Below, piece by piece: positions 7,071-14,956 of a stretch of DNA of 20,805 nucleotides. This DNA comes from an uncultured Bacteroidales bacterium. GTDB taxonomy: Bacteria > Bacteroidota > Bacteroidia > Bacteroidales > P3. A model generated the notes under the pieces. It saw only the letters and a program-made list of their open reading frames with translations, searched no databases and was not told the DNA's origin. Every line of letters begins with the position of its first letter. Position 1 is the first letter of the stretch. The position numbers were made by a program, and so were the translations under genes. The stretch lies in NCBI GenBank assembly GCA_947177845.1, contig CAMWVZ010000006.1:1-20805 (forward strand), given 5' to 3'.

Positions 7071-8591
7071 CTACCATTTTTCCGAAAGGTCGAATTTGGA
7101 GCGGGGGCGACGGAAAGGTTTCCAGCGGAAACCTTGGAGGAGCCTTTGGCGTTGGGTAAGGTCTTCCACACGGAAGAGCGTGCTCGAAACGGGCTTGATG
7201 AGGTTCACGCCCTCTATCTCGTTGTTGAGGAAATACATCTTGAGGCTTTGGCTCTCGGTCTTGTTCACGCCGATAAGGGCGTTATCGTCATCCAAAACAT
7301 AATAGATAGACTGCGCCTTGGTATGCACGTGCGCCGTGCGGAAATGCGCGCTGTCGTCGAAATATCCCCACATCAGGAGGCCCTTCACTTGGTTGTAATA
7401 GCCTTGCGACGCAGAAACCTCGCTCACGATGAACACGTTGTTGCGCGCCAAAGCCTTGTAGGGTTTGTTGTCGCTCAGCCACAGCATCACGGTGTCGGCA
7501 TCGAGCTGATAATCTTGCAGCCACAGCATGGGTTCGCGATACATATACATGATTGAATCGCGGTGATGATAGACCAACGAATCGCATACCGCCTGCATAT
7601 CCTCGCGGAAAATCTTGACGTGGTGGTAGGCGAAGATTTCCTTCATGGTGCGGGTGGAATCGTAGGTCATATACAGGGTGTCGCCCGATACGAAAATCGT
7701 GTCGCCCTCTATCATCAGTCCGTGGGGCGACTGCGTGAACAATGCCTCTCCGTCGGTTTCGCTGTTGCGGGCGTATTCGCTGCGGATGCAGCAACCCCGC
7801 GCCGTATCCAGCAGAAGCACGTTGCGGAAAGCCTGTCCTTCCTGCAGGGCGAGATTGTAGTAGATGCTGTCGCCGTAGAGAATCTGCGACTGCCGGTTCT
7901 TGACGTAGGCATCGTGTTGCAGGCTCACCCGCTCTCCCTCCTGATCGAACCAACCCTTGCGTCCGAACATATAGTAGGAAGTGGTCTCGATGTTGGTGTT
8001 GCCCTGAAACTGCGTCACCGAAGTCTGACTGTAATGCAGGGTATCTGTCCAAATGGTGTAGTCGGGATTGACAATCACCACGTCGCCGAAACAATGGAAG
8101 AGTTCTTTCTTACCTTCGTAGTAACCGCTGCGCGAAGTCATGGTGGTCTGCCCCGAAATCATCTCGCCACCCTGCGTGTAGTGAGCCGTGTTGTCGCGGC
8201 CCTCGAAGCGCAGGGAGGGGGTTTTCATCGTCATCTGTCCGTCGTTGAGCACCACGTTTCCGTCCACCACATACGAACCTGTGCGGCCGTTGTAGTCGAG
8301 CACGTCGCCCGTGATGCGCACGCCGTCGCGGGTGCGGATTCGCAAGTCTCCGTAGGCCTGACACGAGCCCGTGGCCTGCTCGTAGTCGGCGAAATGGCTG
8401 AGAATGGTGTTGCCCGCGTGCACGATTTTTACATGGCCTATAAGACGGTATATGCCGGGTCTTCCGGGTATGGTGACGATGGAGTCGCCCTGAAAACCCT
8501 GCGCCTTCAGGACGGGGGCCGCGACAACCGCCAAAAACAGGCACAGCGTGCTTTTGAGGAGTATGGTGAAAATTCTATCGCGAACCCACAT
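7071..8591 (-). CDS. OstA-like (LptA/OstA N-domain) periplasmic protein
   Basis: The 506-residue product begins with a signal peptide (about 1-31, ending VLKAQ). It then has many short beta-strand repeats of the OstA/LptA type, for example YRLIGHVKIVHAGNTILS, DGVRITGDVLDYNG and GSYVVDGNVVLNDG. These match the beta-jellyroll that binds LPS in the Lpt bridge. Repeated gDtlyy-type segments continue through the second half (DTLHYSQ, DSIYYNLA, DTLYMTYDS), pointing to an extended jellyroll as in the Bacteroidota 'OstA-like protein' family, longer than LptA. By family, it probably carries LPS across the periplasm or helps assemble the outer-membrane site. The ATG overlaps the end of the preceding PepSY-like gene by 17 bases. 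Confidence 0.85.
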   Translation of the reverse strand: MWVRDRIFTILLKSTLCLFLAVVAAPVLKAQGFQGDSIVTIPGRPGIYRLIGHVKIVHAGNTILSHFADYEQATGSCQAYGDLRIRTRDGVRITGDVLDYNGRTGSYVVDGNVVLNDGQMTMKTPSLRFEGRDNTAHYTQGGEMISGQTTMTSRSGYYEGKKELFHCFGDVVIVNPDYTIWTDTLHYSQTSVTQFQGNTNIETTSYYMFGRKGWFDQEGERVSLQHDAYVKNRQSQILYGDSIYYNLALQEGQAFRNVLLLDTARGCCIRSEYARNSETDGEALFTQSPHGLMIEGDTIFVSGDTLYMTYDSTRTMKEIFAYHHVKIFREDMQAVCDSLVYHHRDSIMYMYREPMLWLQDYQLDADTVMLWLSDNKPYKALARNNVFIVSEVSASQGYYNQVKGLLMWGYFDDSAHFRTAHVHTKAQSIYYVLDDDNALIGVNKTESQSLKMYFLNNEIEGVNLIKPVSSTLFRVEDLTQRQRLLQGFRWKPFRRPRSKFDLSEKW

Positions 8592-10377
8592 AATCGTATG
8601 GTGTCGAAGAAACGAAATGGCCTTTGTGGTCGAAGCGCATCAGGTAGTAGTCGCGCGACTTATCCTTGTTTTTCTCCCATACCACCACTTCGTAGTAGTT
8701 CTGCGGTTTTTCGGCGGCGGAGAAACGCTGACGGTAGCGCGATTCGTAAACGATGCGCTTGCCAACCACGAATTTAGGCTTGCTCGGCAAACTTTCTATG
8801 TATTGTCGGATAGGATAGGAGATTTCCTTTTTGCCGAAAAACAAAGCGGTGGTGATATGGGTGCCGTCGTGCAGGAACACGGCTTCGGCTTTCTGTCCGA
8901 AGTTGGTGAACACGGCGCGGTAGTCGGTGTTGGTGTCGCGGAAATATTTGACTCTTTCGGCTTTGGGGAAGCGTTTGTCGAAGGCTGCCTGAATGTCGTC
9001 GGGGAAAATCGTCTTCGCCGAAATGGCCAAAGAGGGAACGTTGGCGGCGGCAAGGGAGGATTGCATACCCTCGGTGCGGATAACGGGAGCCGGTGACACG
9101 GGTTCATCTACGGGCTCGGTGATGGGTTCGTCTACGGGTTCTGTTGAAGTTTCGGCAAGTTGTTCAACGGGCTGTTCCGTGGGTTCAACCGCTTGCTCCA
9201 CGGTTTCTTCTATTGTTTCTTCTATTGTTTCTTCAACAGGCTCTATGGTTTCCTCAACAGGTTCTACGACTTCCTCAATCGTTTCTTCAATAGGCTCCTC
9301 GCTTTCCTCAACAGGCTCTACGACTTCTTCAATCGTTTCTTCAACGGGCTCCTCACGTTCCTCAATAGGCTCCGCAGTTTCCCTAACAGGTTTCACACGC
9401 TCTTCAACAGCTTCCTCGTCTTCCGAAGCCTGCTGCTTCATCTGTGCGGTCTTCGACTGCACCATTACCTGCGCATAGGAAAAATCCCGACGGCTTTGCG
9501 GTCTGTAAAGCCGGTGCGTCTGCCTGTCCTTTTCTTTCTGGAAGTCTTCCTGCTGTTGCTCCACGCTCTCTTCCTCTTCTTCCTCCGTGTTGACCTTGAT
9601 TTTAAGTTTCGCAAGGAAAGAAAGCCATTTTTCCTCGAAAGCGGAGGTTTTCTGTTCGCGTTCCTCCTTCTTTTTCTGCTTCATGGCGGCATAATCCTCA
9701 CGCCATGCGAAAAAGCCAATGGAAGGTTCCGCAACCTCCTCTTCCTCCTCTACCTCATCGTACTCTTCCCCCTTATCCTCATAGCCCCGCACGGACGACA
9801 ACACCTCTTCTTCCGACAGACTTTGATGCGCCTGCAAAAGCAAGACCTCCTCTTCGTTGAGCGGCTCGAAATTGTCCCAATCCTCGTCAACAGTGCCGTC
9901 TATGCTCACCACATTGCCCTGCATGTCGAAGCACACTTCGGTCATATAGCCCGGAATGCCGCGAATGGAAAACAAGGCGTAGTAGTGGCGACCCTGCCAA
10001 CGGTCTTCCTCGTAGGTGCAGGAACGCAGGTTATAGAACGCATATTTGGAACTGATGAAATCGTGGGCGCGCAGAGGCAGGGTCGCCTCGGGAATAACCC
10101 TGCGCGTGCTCACCCACTCGCCGTTGGTCTGAAACAACGACATCACCTCCTTATAGGGAAAATTGTAGCGGGCGCAATAGCCCACGCTTGTCCAATCCCA
10201 CTTCACGATTTTCAACGGAAACAGATTGGGGTGCGCCAAGCGGAAACTCTCCTGCACCGCAGGGGGAAGCGACGACTTGTATACACGCTGCGCCCCCGCT
10301 CCCGCCGGCATAAAAAGCAAGAGGAGAAGCAAGGCCGCGCCCGCAAAAATCCGTGTATGTGCTGTCGTCTTCCGCAT
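8575..10377 (-). CDS. Exported tandem PepSY-like protein with long acidic repeat linker
   Basis: I chose the ATG at 10377; a TTG at 10386 would add three residues. The 600-residue product has a signal peptide (about 1-29, ending AGAGA-Q). Residues about 34-165 and 455-597 look like two copies of the PepSY-like (DUF2874) fold: each has a P-x-A-x-x-x-F start, a tract of Tyr/Phe-rich strands and an FDxxG(N/H) segment near the end. This assignment is by pattern. Between them lies a low-complexity linker (172-450) with Glu-rich and Lys/Arg-rich coiled stretches, then a highly acidic repeat (320-430) built from EPVEETIEE-type units. The gene lies 18 bases after nadC and overlaps the OstA-like gene by 17 bases. 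The role is unknown; an envelope scaffold or spacer spanning the periplasm is one possibility. Confidence 0.72.
   Translation of the reverse strand: MRKTTAHTRIFAGAALLLLLLFMPAGAGAQRVYKSSLPPAVQESFRLAHPNLFPLKIVKWDWTSVGYCARYNFPYKEVMSLFQTNGEWVSTRRVIPEATLPLRAHDFISSKYAFYNLRSCTYEEDRWQGRHYYALFSIRGIPGYMTEVCFDMQGNVVSIDGTVDEDWDNFEPLNEEEVLLLQAHQSLSEEEVLSSVRGYEDKGEEYDEVEEEEEVAEPSIGFFAWREDYAAMKQKKKEEREQKTSAFEEKWLSFLAKLKIKVNTEEEEEESVEQQQEDFQKEKDRQTHRLYRPQSRRDFSYAQVMVQSKTAQMKQQASEDEEAVEERVKPVRETAEPIEEREEPVEETIEEVVEPVEESEEPIEETIEEVVEPVEETIEPVEETIEETIEETVEQAVEPTEQPVEQLAETSTEPVDEPITEPVDEPVSPAPVIRTEGMQSSLAAANVPSLAISAKTIFPDDIQAAFDKRFPKAERVKYFRDTNTDYRAVFTNFGQKAEAVFLHDGTHITTALFFGKKEISYPIRQYIESLPSKPKFVVGKRIVYESRYRQRFSAAEKPQNYYEVVVWEKNKDKSRDYYLMRFDHKGHFVSSTPYDYVGSR
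9204..9360 (-). repeat. 54-bp tandem repeat in the PepSY-like protein gene
   Basis: Bases 9252-9300 recur at 9306-9354 with 45 of 49 identical positions, a period of 54 bases or 18 codons. The unit encodes EEPVEETIEEVVEPVEES and its near copy. Adjacent to it, a 12-base unit (TTTCTTCTATTG on the plus strand) is repeated exactly at 9204-9215 and 9216-9227, encoding ETIE-type residues. The frame is kept, so copy-number change would only lengthen or shorten the acidic linker. Confidence 0.85.
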
Positions 10378-10395
10378 CCGCTGCAATCCGTTGTT

Positions 10396-11265
10396 TTAAC
10401 AAGCTTTAAGGCTCAAATCCAAAGCGGCGATATGGTGCGTGAGCGCCCCCACCGAAATGAAATCGACGCCCGTGGCCGCATACAGAGGCAATGTCTGCTC
10501 GGTGATGCCGCCCGACGCTTCGGTTTCGTATTTTCCGTCCACCACCTTCAAAGCCTTGCGCAGGTCTTCGGGCGTGAAGTTGTCGAGCATCACGCGGTTC
10601 ACGCCGCCGTGTGTCATCACGCGGTTGAGCTCGTCGAAATTCCGCACCTCGATTTCGATAGGCAAGGTCTTGCCTTTTTCGTGCAGATAGGCGTGCACGG
10701 CATCTATGGCTTTTTCGATACCCCCCGCGAAATCAATATGGTTGTCCTTGATTAAAATCATGTCGAACAAACCGAAACGGTGGTTGTTGCCGCCGCCGAT
10801 TTTCACGGCCATTTTCTCGAAAATACGGTTGTTGGGCGTGGTCTTGCGGGTATCGAGCAAGGTGGTGCGCCGGCCGTTGTCGGTGGGCACCGACGCGATG
10901 AGGTTTACCAGACGGCGGGTATGCGTGGCGATGCCGCTCATGCGCTGGATATAGTTGAGGCTCAGACGCTCGGCGGTGAGAATGGAACGCGAAAAACCTT
11001 CCACCTCGAAAATCCGGTCGCCCTTCTTCACCTCGGCGCCGTCCTGCACCAAAGGCGTGAAGACGGTCTTGGGGTCCACTTCCTCATACACCATGCGGGC
11101 AATCCGCATCCCGGCAATCACCCCTTCTTCCTTGGCCACCAACACGGCTTTCCCTTTTGCCGAAGCGGGAATGCACGAAAGCGACGTATGGTCGCCGTCA
11201 CCCACATCCTCCTGCAACGCAAGACGGATGTAGTTCCTTATCATCTTTTCTTCTTCGTTCATCAT
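10396..11265 (-). CDS. nadC: Nicotinate-nucleotide diphosphorylase (carboxylating), quinolinate phosphoribosyltransferase
   Basis: NadC makes nicotinate mononucleotide from quinolinate and PRPP in de novo NAD synthesis, in the cytoplasm. The 289-residue product has the family motifs in order: QEDVGDGDHTS (18-28), ERLSLNYIQRMSGIAT (99-114), DTRKTTPNNR (138-147), KIGGGNNHRFGLFDMILIKDNH (155-176), then EIEVRNFDE, VMLDN, ETEASGGI and GVDFISVGALTHH near the C-terminus. DTRKTTPNNR has Asn-Asn where many members have Gly-Leu. The ATG at 11265 overlaps the TGA of the OmpH gene as ATGA, which points to coupled translation; a second ATG follows at 11262. Length is normal for the family. Confidence 0.95.
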   Translation of the reverse strand: MMNEEEKMIRNYIRLALQEDVGDGDHTSLSCIPASAKGKAVLVAKEEGVIAGMRIARMVYEEVDPKTVFTPLVQDGAEVKKGDRIFEVEGFSRSILTAERLSLNYIQRMSGIATHTRRLVNLIASVPTDNGRRTTLLDTRKTTPNNRIFEKMAVKIGGGNNHRFGLFDMILIKDNHIDFAGGIEKAIDAVHAYLHEKGKTLPIEIEVRNFDELNRVMTHGGVNRVMLDNFTPEDLRKALKVVDGKYETEASGGITEQTLPLYAATGVDFISVGALTHHIAALDLSLKAC

Positions 11266-11858
11266 TTGCCTTTCTTACCGTTCAGGTATTCTTGGTTGAG
11301 CCCGTCTATCACTTCCTGCGTGACATCGAGCGAGGGTTGGGCGTAGAGCACGCCGCTGTTCCGTCCCGTCATCACCACCAACGTATAGGGGCCTTTCTCT
11401 TCGTTGTATTTCTCGATATACGAAAGAATGGTGTTGGTGACATCTTCCATGCGCTGGGACTGAAGCGTAACCAGCTGGTTGGCGTAGGTCTGCTGGAGAG
11501 CCGCGATATCCTGCTGTTTTTGTTCGAGATTGGCTTCGCGACGCTTCTGTTCGGCAAGGGTGAGGGTGGCGCCGATTTTCAGATAATTTTCGTATTCATT
11601 CTGAAAGTTGGTCGCCTGCCGCTGCACGTCGGCGGTGAGGCGCTGCTCGGTGTCGGAAAGTTCTTTCTGCACATCGGCCACCATCTGGAATTCGTCGTTC
11701 ACGCGATCCATATTCACGGCGGCGATGCGGATACCGGAGGCTTCGAAAGCTATCTTTTCGGTATTATCCGTGGGTTTTTCGTCTTTCTGCTTGCAGGAGG
11801 TGAAGGCGAGGAGGGAAACGCCCGCCAGCAACATCACCTTGATTGTCGTCTTTCTCAT
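11262..11858 (-). CDS. OmpH/Skp-family outer-membrane protein chaperone, lipoprotein form
   Basis: The 198-residue product has an N-terminal lipoprotein signal peptide ending in the lipobox FTSC (Cys22). A short linker follows, then the OmpH/Skp pattern: an IRIAAVNMDRVNDEF start (43-57, the IAYVD-strand equivalent), a long charged coiled coil with Gln/Glu/Arg heptads (about 60-150), and a C-terminal YTLVVMTGRNSGVLYAQPSLDVTQEV segment. By family it binds unfolded outer-membrane proteins in the periplasm. The acylated N-terminus is unlike the soluble Skp of E. coli. The residues KQKDE after the cysteine resemble the surface-export signal of Bacteroidota lipoproteins, though a periplasmic role is expected for this family. 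It follows recQ by 19 bases and overlaps nadC. Confidence 0.85.
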   Translation of the reverse strand: MRKTTIKVMLLAGVSLLAFTSCKQKDEKPTDNTEKIAFEASGIRIAAVNMDRVNDEFQMVADVQKELSDTEQRLTADVQRQATNFQNEYENYLKIGATLTLAEQKRREANLEQKQQDIAALQQTYANQLVTLQSQRMEDVTNTILSYIEKYNEEKGPYTLVVMTGRNSGVLYAQPSLDVTQEVIDGLNQEYLNGKKGK

Positions 11859-11877
11859 ATTTTTATTATTATATATC

Positions 11878-14070
11878 CTAATTCGCTTCGTTGGAAAGGA
11901 ACTGTATCCTCACCAAACGGATTTCGGTTTCGGTAAATTCATCATCACCCAATTCCTCCAACGCCTCCTGCACCGAATCGTTCTCGGCCTCCAGAAAATA
12001 ATCGTATATCTCCTCGCGGTGATCTTCGTCCACCACGTTGTTCACGTAGTAGTCCAGATTGAGGCGCGTTCCCGAGTCGATGATGCGCTCTATCTCGGTG
12101 AGCAGGTCTTCCAAGGAAAGGCTTTTGGAAACGGCTATGTCGTCGAGCATAATCTTGCGGTCTATGCTCTGAATGATATACACCTTGAGCCCCGACTTGT
12201 TCACCACCGACTTCACCACAAAATCCTGCGGACGCTCGATTTCGTTCTCCTCCACATACCGCTTTATCAGCTCCACGAAAGGTTGTCCGTATTTCTGCGC
12301 CTTGCCCACGCCCACACCTGTGATACGGGTCATATCCTCCATGGAAACAGGATATTGAATAGTCATATCCTTGAGCGACACATCCTGAAAAATCACATAG
12401 GGCGGCAGGTTTTCCTTGTGCGCGATTTCTTTCTGAAGTTCCTTGAGCTGCGCGTAGAGCACCTTGTCCATCACCTCCACGCCCGCATTGCCGGCCGCCA
12501 TGAAATCTTCGGCCTCGGGGTCGTAGGTATGGTCGCGGATTACCTGTATGGGATAGGGGTCCTTGATATACGCCTCGCCCTTGGGCGTGAGCTTGATGAT
12601 GCCGTAGTCCTCGATGTCTTTGGAAAGCAAATCCTCGATGATGCACTGCCGGATAACGGCTTTCCAATAGCGTTCGTCGTGCGCGCATCCCTTGCCGAAA
12701 AGCGGCAGCAGGTTGTGGCGGTATTTCTTGATGGCGGGCGAAAGTTTCCCCATGCAAAGGGCCACCACATAGTCGGTCTTGAACTGTTCCTTGATGTCGG
12801 CCACAAGCTGCAACACGGTGCAGGCCGAATCGGTGGCGTCTTCCTTTTCTTTGGGATACAGACAGTTGTCGCAGTTTCCGCAGTTTTCCTGCGTGTATTT
12901 CTCGCCGAAATAGTGCAGAAGGTTCTTGCGGCGGCACATGGAAGTTTCGGCATAGGAAGTGGTTTCGGAGATGAGCTGCTTGGCCACTTCCTGTTCGGAA
13001 ATCTGCTTGTCCTTGAGGAATTTCTCGAGCTTGGTCATATCTTCCTCGCAGAAAAAGGCCACACACTTGCCCTCTCCTCCGTCGCGCCCCGCACGCCCCG
13101 TTTCCTGATAGTAACCCTCCAGACTCTTGGGCATATCGTGGTGAACGACAAAACGCACGTCGGGTTTGTCGATGCCCATGCCGAAAGCAATCGTAGCCAC
13201 AATCACATCGATTTCCTCCATGAGGAACTTATCTTGATTGGTGGCGCGGGTCTGCGCGTCGAGCCCCGCGTGATAGGGCAAGGCGCGGATGCCGTTGGCG
13301 CAAAGCACTTCGGCGAATTCCTCCACCTTTTTCCGGCTCAGGCAATACACGATGCCCGATTTGCCGCTGTTGGCGCGGATGAACTTGACGATGTCGCGGT
13401 CTACGTTCTTGGTTTTGGGACGCACCTCGTAGTAGAGGTTGGAACGGTTGAACGACGAGATGAACACCTCGGCGTTCATCATATCCAGATTTTTCTGAAT
13501 GTCTTTCTGCACTTTGGGCGTGGCCGTGGCCGTGAGCGCCATGATAGGCACCCTCTGCCCGATAGCCTCGATGATGGGCCGCAGACGGCGGTATTCGGGA
13601 CGGAAATCGTGTCCCCATTCCGAGATGCAGTGCGCCTCGTCGATAGCGTAGAGCGAAATGGGAATGGTCTTGAAGAACTCCACGTTCTCGTCTTTGGTGA
13701 GGGTTTCGGGAGCCACGTAGAGCAATTTGGTTCTGCCGGCGGCCAAGTCTTCCTTCACCTGCTTCATCTCGGCCTTGGTGAGCGAAGAGTTGAGGTAGTG
13801 GGCGATGTTCGATTCGGTGCCGAGGTTGCGCACCGCGTCCACTTGGTTCTTCATCAGGGCGATGAGGGGGGAAACGATGATGGCCGTGCCGGGAAGCACC
13901 CATGCGGGAAGTTGGTAGCAAAGCGATTTTCCTCCCCCTGTGGGCATGATGACGAAGACATCCTTGCCCCGCAACACGCTCTCGATGATAGCCTGCTGGT
14001 TTCCTTTGAAATGGTCGAAACCGAACACGCGATGCAGTTCGCTGTGTAAAAAATCGCTGCTGTATTCCAT
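11878..14070 (-). CDS. recQ: ATP-dependent DNA helicase RecQ
   Basis: RecQ unwinds DNA 3'-5' during recombination and repair. The 730-residue product shows Walker A MPTGGGKS (42-49), DEAHCISEWGHDFRPEY (144-160), a motif V region with IAFGMGIDKPDVRFVVH (294-310) and motif VI QETGRAGRD (322-330). The zinc-binding RQC region carries Cys379, Cys397, Cys400 and Cys403. An HRDC-like segment follows in 530-600, with a VSMEDMTRITGVGVGKAQKYG helix pair. A further acidic C-terminal extension, to residue 730, goes beyond the roughly 600 residues of E. coli RecQ and is common in Bacteroidota. Its promoter candidate lies near 14173-14204. It opens the eight-gene minus-strand run. An SSB tip of the kind RecQ binds is encoded at the left edge of the window. 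Confidence 0.95.
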   Translation of the reverse strand: MEYSSDFLHSELHRVFGFDHFKGNQQAIIESVLRGKDVFVIMPTGGGKSLCYQLPAWVLPGTAIIVSPLIALMKNQVDAVRNLGTESNIAHYLNSSLTKAEMKQVKEDLAAGRTKLLYVAPETLTKDENVEFFKTIPISLYAIDEAHCISEWGHDFRPEYRRLRPIIEAIGQRVPIMALTATATPKVQKDIQKNLDMMNAEVFISSFNRSNLYYEVRPKTKNVDRDIVKFIRANSGKSGIVYCLSRKKVEEFAEVLCANGIRALPYHAGLDAQTRATNQDKFLMEEIDVIVATIAFGMGIDKPDVRFVVHHDMPKSLEGYYQETGRAGRDGGEGKCVAFFCEEDMTKLEKFLKDKQISEQEVAKQLISETTSYAETSMCRRKNLLHYFGEKYTQENCGNCDNCLYPKEKEDATDSACTVLQLVADIKEQFKTDYVVALCMGKLSPAIKKYRHNLLPLFGKGCAHDERYWKAVIRQCIIEDLLSKDIEDYGIIKLTPKGEAYIKDPYPIQVIRDHTYDPEAEDFMAAGNAGVEVMDKVLYAQLKELQKEIAHKENLPPYVIFQDVSLKDMTIQYPVSMEDMTRITGVGVGKAQKYGQPFVELIKRYVEENEIERPQDFVVKSVVNKSGLKVYIIQSIDRKIMLDDIAVSKSLSLEDLLTEIERIIDSGTRLNLDYYVNNVVDEDHREEIYDYFLEAENDSVQEALEELGDDEFTETEIRLVRIQFLSNEAN

Positions 14071-14095
14071 AGGCCGCGGGGTTAAGAAATTTGTT

Positions 14096-14103
14096 TACTT
14101 TTG
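14096..14103 (+). promoter_or_regulatory. Candidate -7 box for lptB
   Basis: TACTTTTG fits the TAnnTTTG consensus on the plus strand, about 130 bases before the lptB ATG at 14234. No TTTG is seen at the -33 position, so it is weak evidence. Confidence 0.3.
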
Positions 14104-14172
14104 TGGGTATGCGCAAGCCACTTGCAGGCAGAATTTCTCTTGCCGCCGGGGCGAAGCGCCTTGAATGTAAAT

Positions 14173-14204
14173 CAAAGATAACAAAATTTGCCGAAATTTG
14201 CAAA
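14173..14204 (-). promoter_or_regulatory. Promoter for recQ, Bacteroides sigma-ABfr type
   Basis: On the minus strand TTTG (complement of 14201-14204) is followed after exactly 20 bases by TATCTTTG (complement of 14173-14180), a full match to the TTTG-N19-21-TAnnTTTG consensus. Transcription would start near 14165, leaving a leader of about 95 bases. The leader contains short hairpins such as GCAAGTGGCTTGC. Confidence 0.7.
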
Positions 14205-14233
14205 AGCAGATTGACGGAACAAACTTCAAGGTT

Positions 14234-14956
14234 ATGGTATTGCGAACCGAAGATATTGTAAAAGCGTATCATCAGCGCACGGTGGTGGACCATGTGTCGG
14301 TGGAAGTGAAACAAGGCGAAATCGTGGGGCTGCTGGGTCCCAACGGAGCGGGAAAGACCACTTCCTTCTATATTATCGTGGGATTGATAAAGCCTCTTTC
14401 GGGAAAGGTCTTCTTGGACGACAGGGATATATCGCACCTGCCCATGTATAAGCGGGCGCAATTGGGTGTGGGCTACTTGGCGCAGGAACCTTCGGTGTTC
14501 CGCCATATGAGCGTGGAAGACAATATCGACTCCATTCTTCAATTCATCATCAAGGACAAGGCGCAACGCAAGGCGCGCCTGGAGGAACTGTTGCATGAAT
14601 TCGGCATCGAACACGTGCGCAAGACCAAGGGTATCAGCCTGTCGGGAGGCGAGAAGCGCCGCACCGAAATCGCCCGTGCCTTGGCCGCCAACCCCAAGTT
14701 CATCCTCTTGGACGAACCGTTTGCGGGCATCGACCCTATCGCGGTGGAAGACATCAAGAAAATTGTATTGCAACTGAAGCAAAAGAATATCGGCATCCTC
14801 ATCACCGACCACAACGCACAGGAAACCTTGTCGATTACAGACCGTTCCTATCTGCTTTACAGCGGCAAGATTCTCAAGTCGGGAAGCTCGGCCAGCCTGG
14901 CCGCCGACCCCGAAGTGCGCGAAAAGTATCTGGGAAAGGATTTCTTGTTGAAGTAG
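14234..14956 (+). CDS. lptB: LPS export ABC transporter ATP-binding protein LptB
   Basis: LptB is the cytoplasmic ATPase of the LptB2FG transporter that extracts LPS from the inner membrane. The 240-residue product has Walker A GPNGAGKT (35-42), the signature LSGGEKRR (136-143), Walker B ILLDEPFAGIDP with Asp160 and Glu161, and the switch histidine His193. The HQRTVVDHVSVEVKQGEIVGLLG region is typical of LptB. I chose the ATG at 14234; a TTG at 14198 would add 12 residues with no support. The gene diverges from recQ, and its stop directly abuts the stop of porQ on the other strand. Confidence 0.93.
   Translation: MVLRTEDIVKAYHQRTVVDHVSVEVKQGEIVGLLGPNGAGKTTSFYIIVGLIKPLSGKVFLDDRDISHLPMYKRAQLGVGYLAQEPSVFRHMSVEDNIDSILQFIIKDKAQRKARLEELLHEFGIEHVRKTKGISLSGGEKRRTEIARALAANPKFILLDEPFAGIDPIAVEDIKKIVLQLKQKNIGILITDHNAQETLSITDRSYLLYSGKILKSGSSASLAADPEVREKYLGKDFLLK

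Noticed and set aside
7027..7077. Upstream ATG for pssA
   Set aside because: It overlaps the OstA-like stop and adds 17 residues not usual for the family. It is not excluded as a coupled start.
9204..9360. Repeat array as CRISPR
   Set aside because: The repeats are in-frame coding units without unique spacers of even length and lie inside a gene.
9160..10755. Open frame of 531 codons on the plus strand opposite the PepSY-like gene and nadC
   Set aside because: It is Phe/Leu/Arg-rich and is the complement of the Glu-rich linker and of nadC. No start signal or family pattern.
11608..14049. Long open frame of 813 codons on the plus strand opposite the OmpH gene and recQ
   Set aside because: It lies antisense to recQ and the OmpH gene, whose motifs are clear. 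The translation is His/Val/Leu-rich with no domain. It is a composition effect of GC-rich codons on the other strand.
14198..14233. TTG upstream start for lptB
   Set aside because: It adds 12 residues with no family match; the ATG at 14234 gives the usual VLRTEDIVK start.
13229..14812. Open frame of 527 codons on the minus strand spanning recQ and lptB
   Set aside because: It is out of frame with recQ and antisense to lptB; both real genes have full motif sets.
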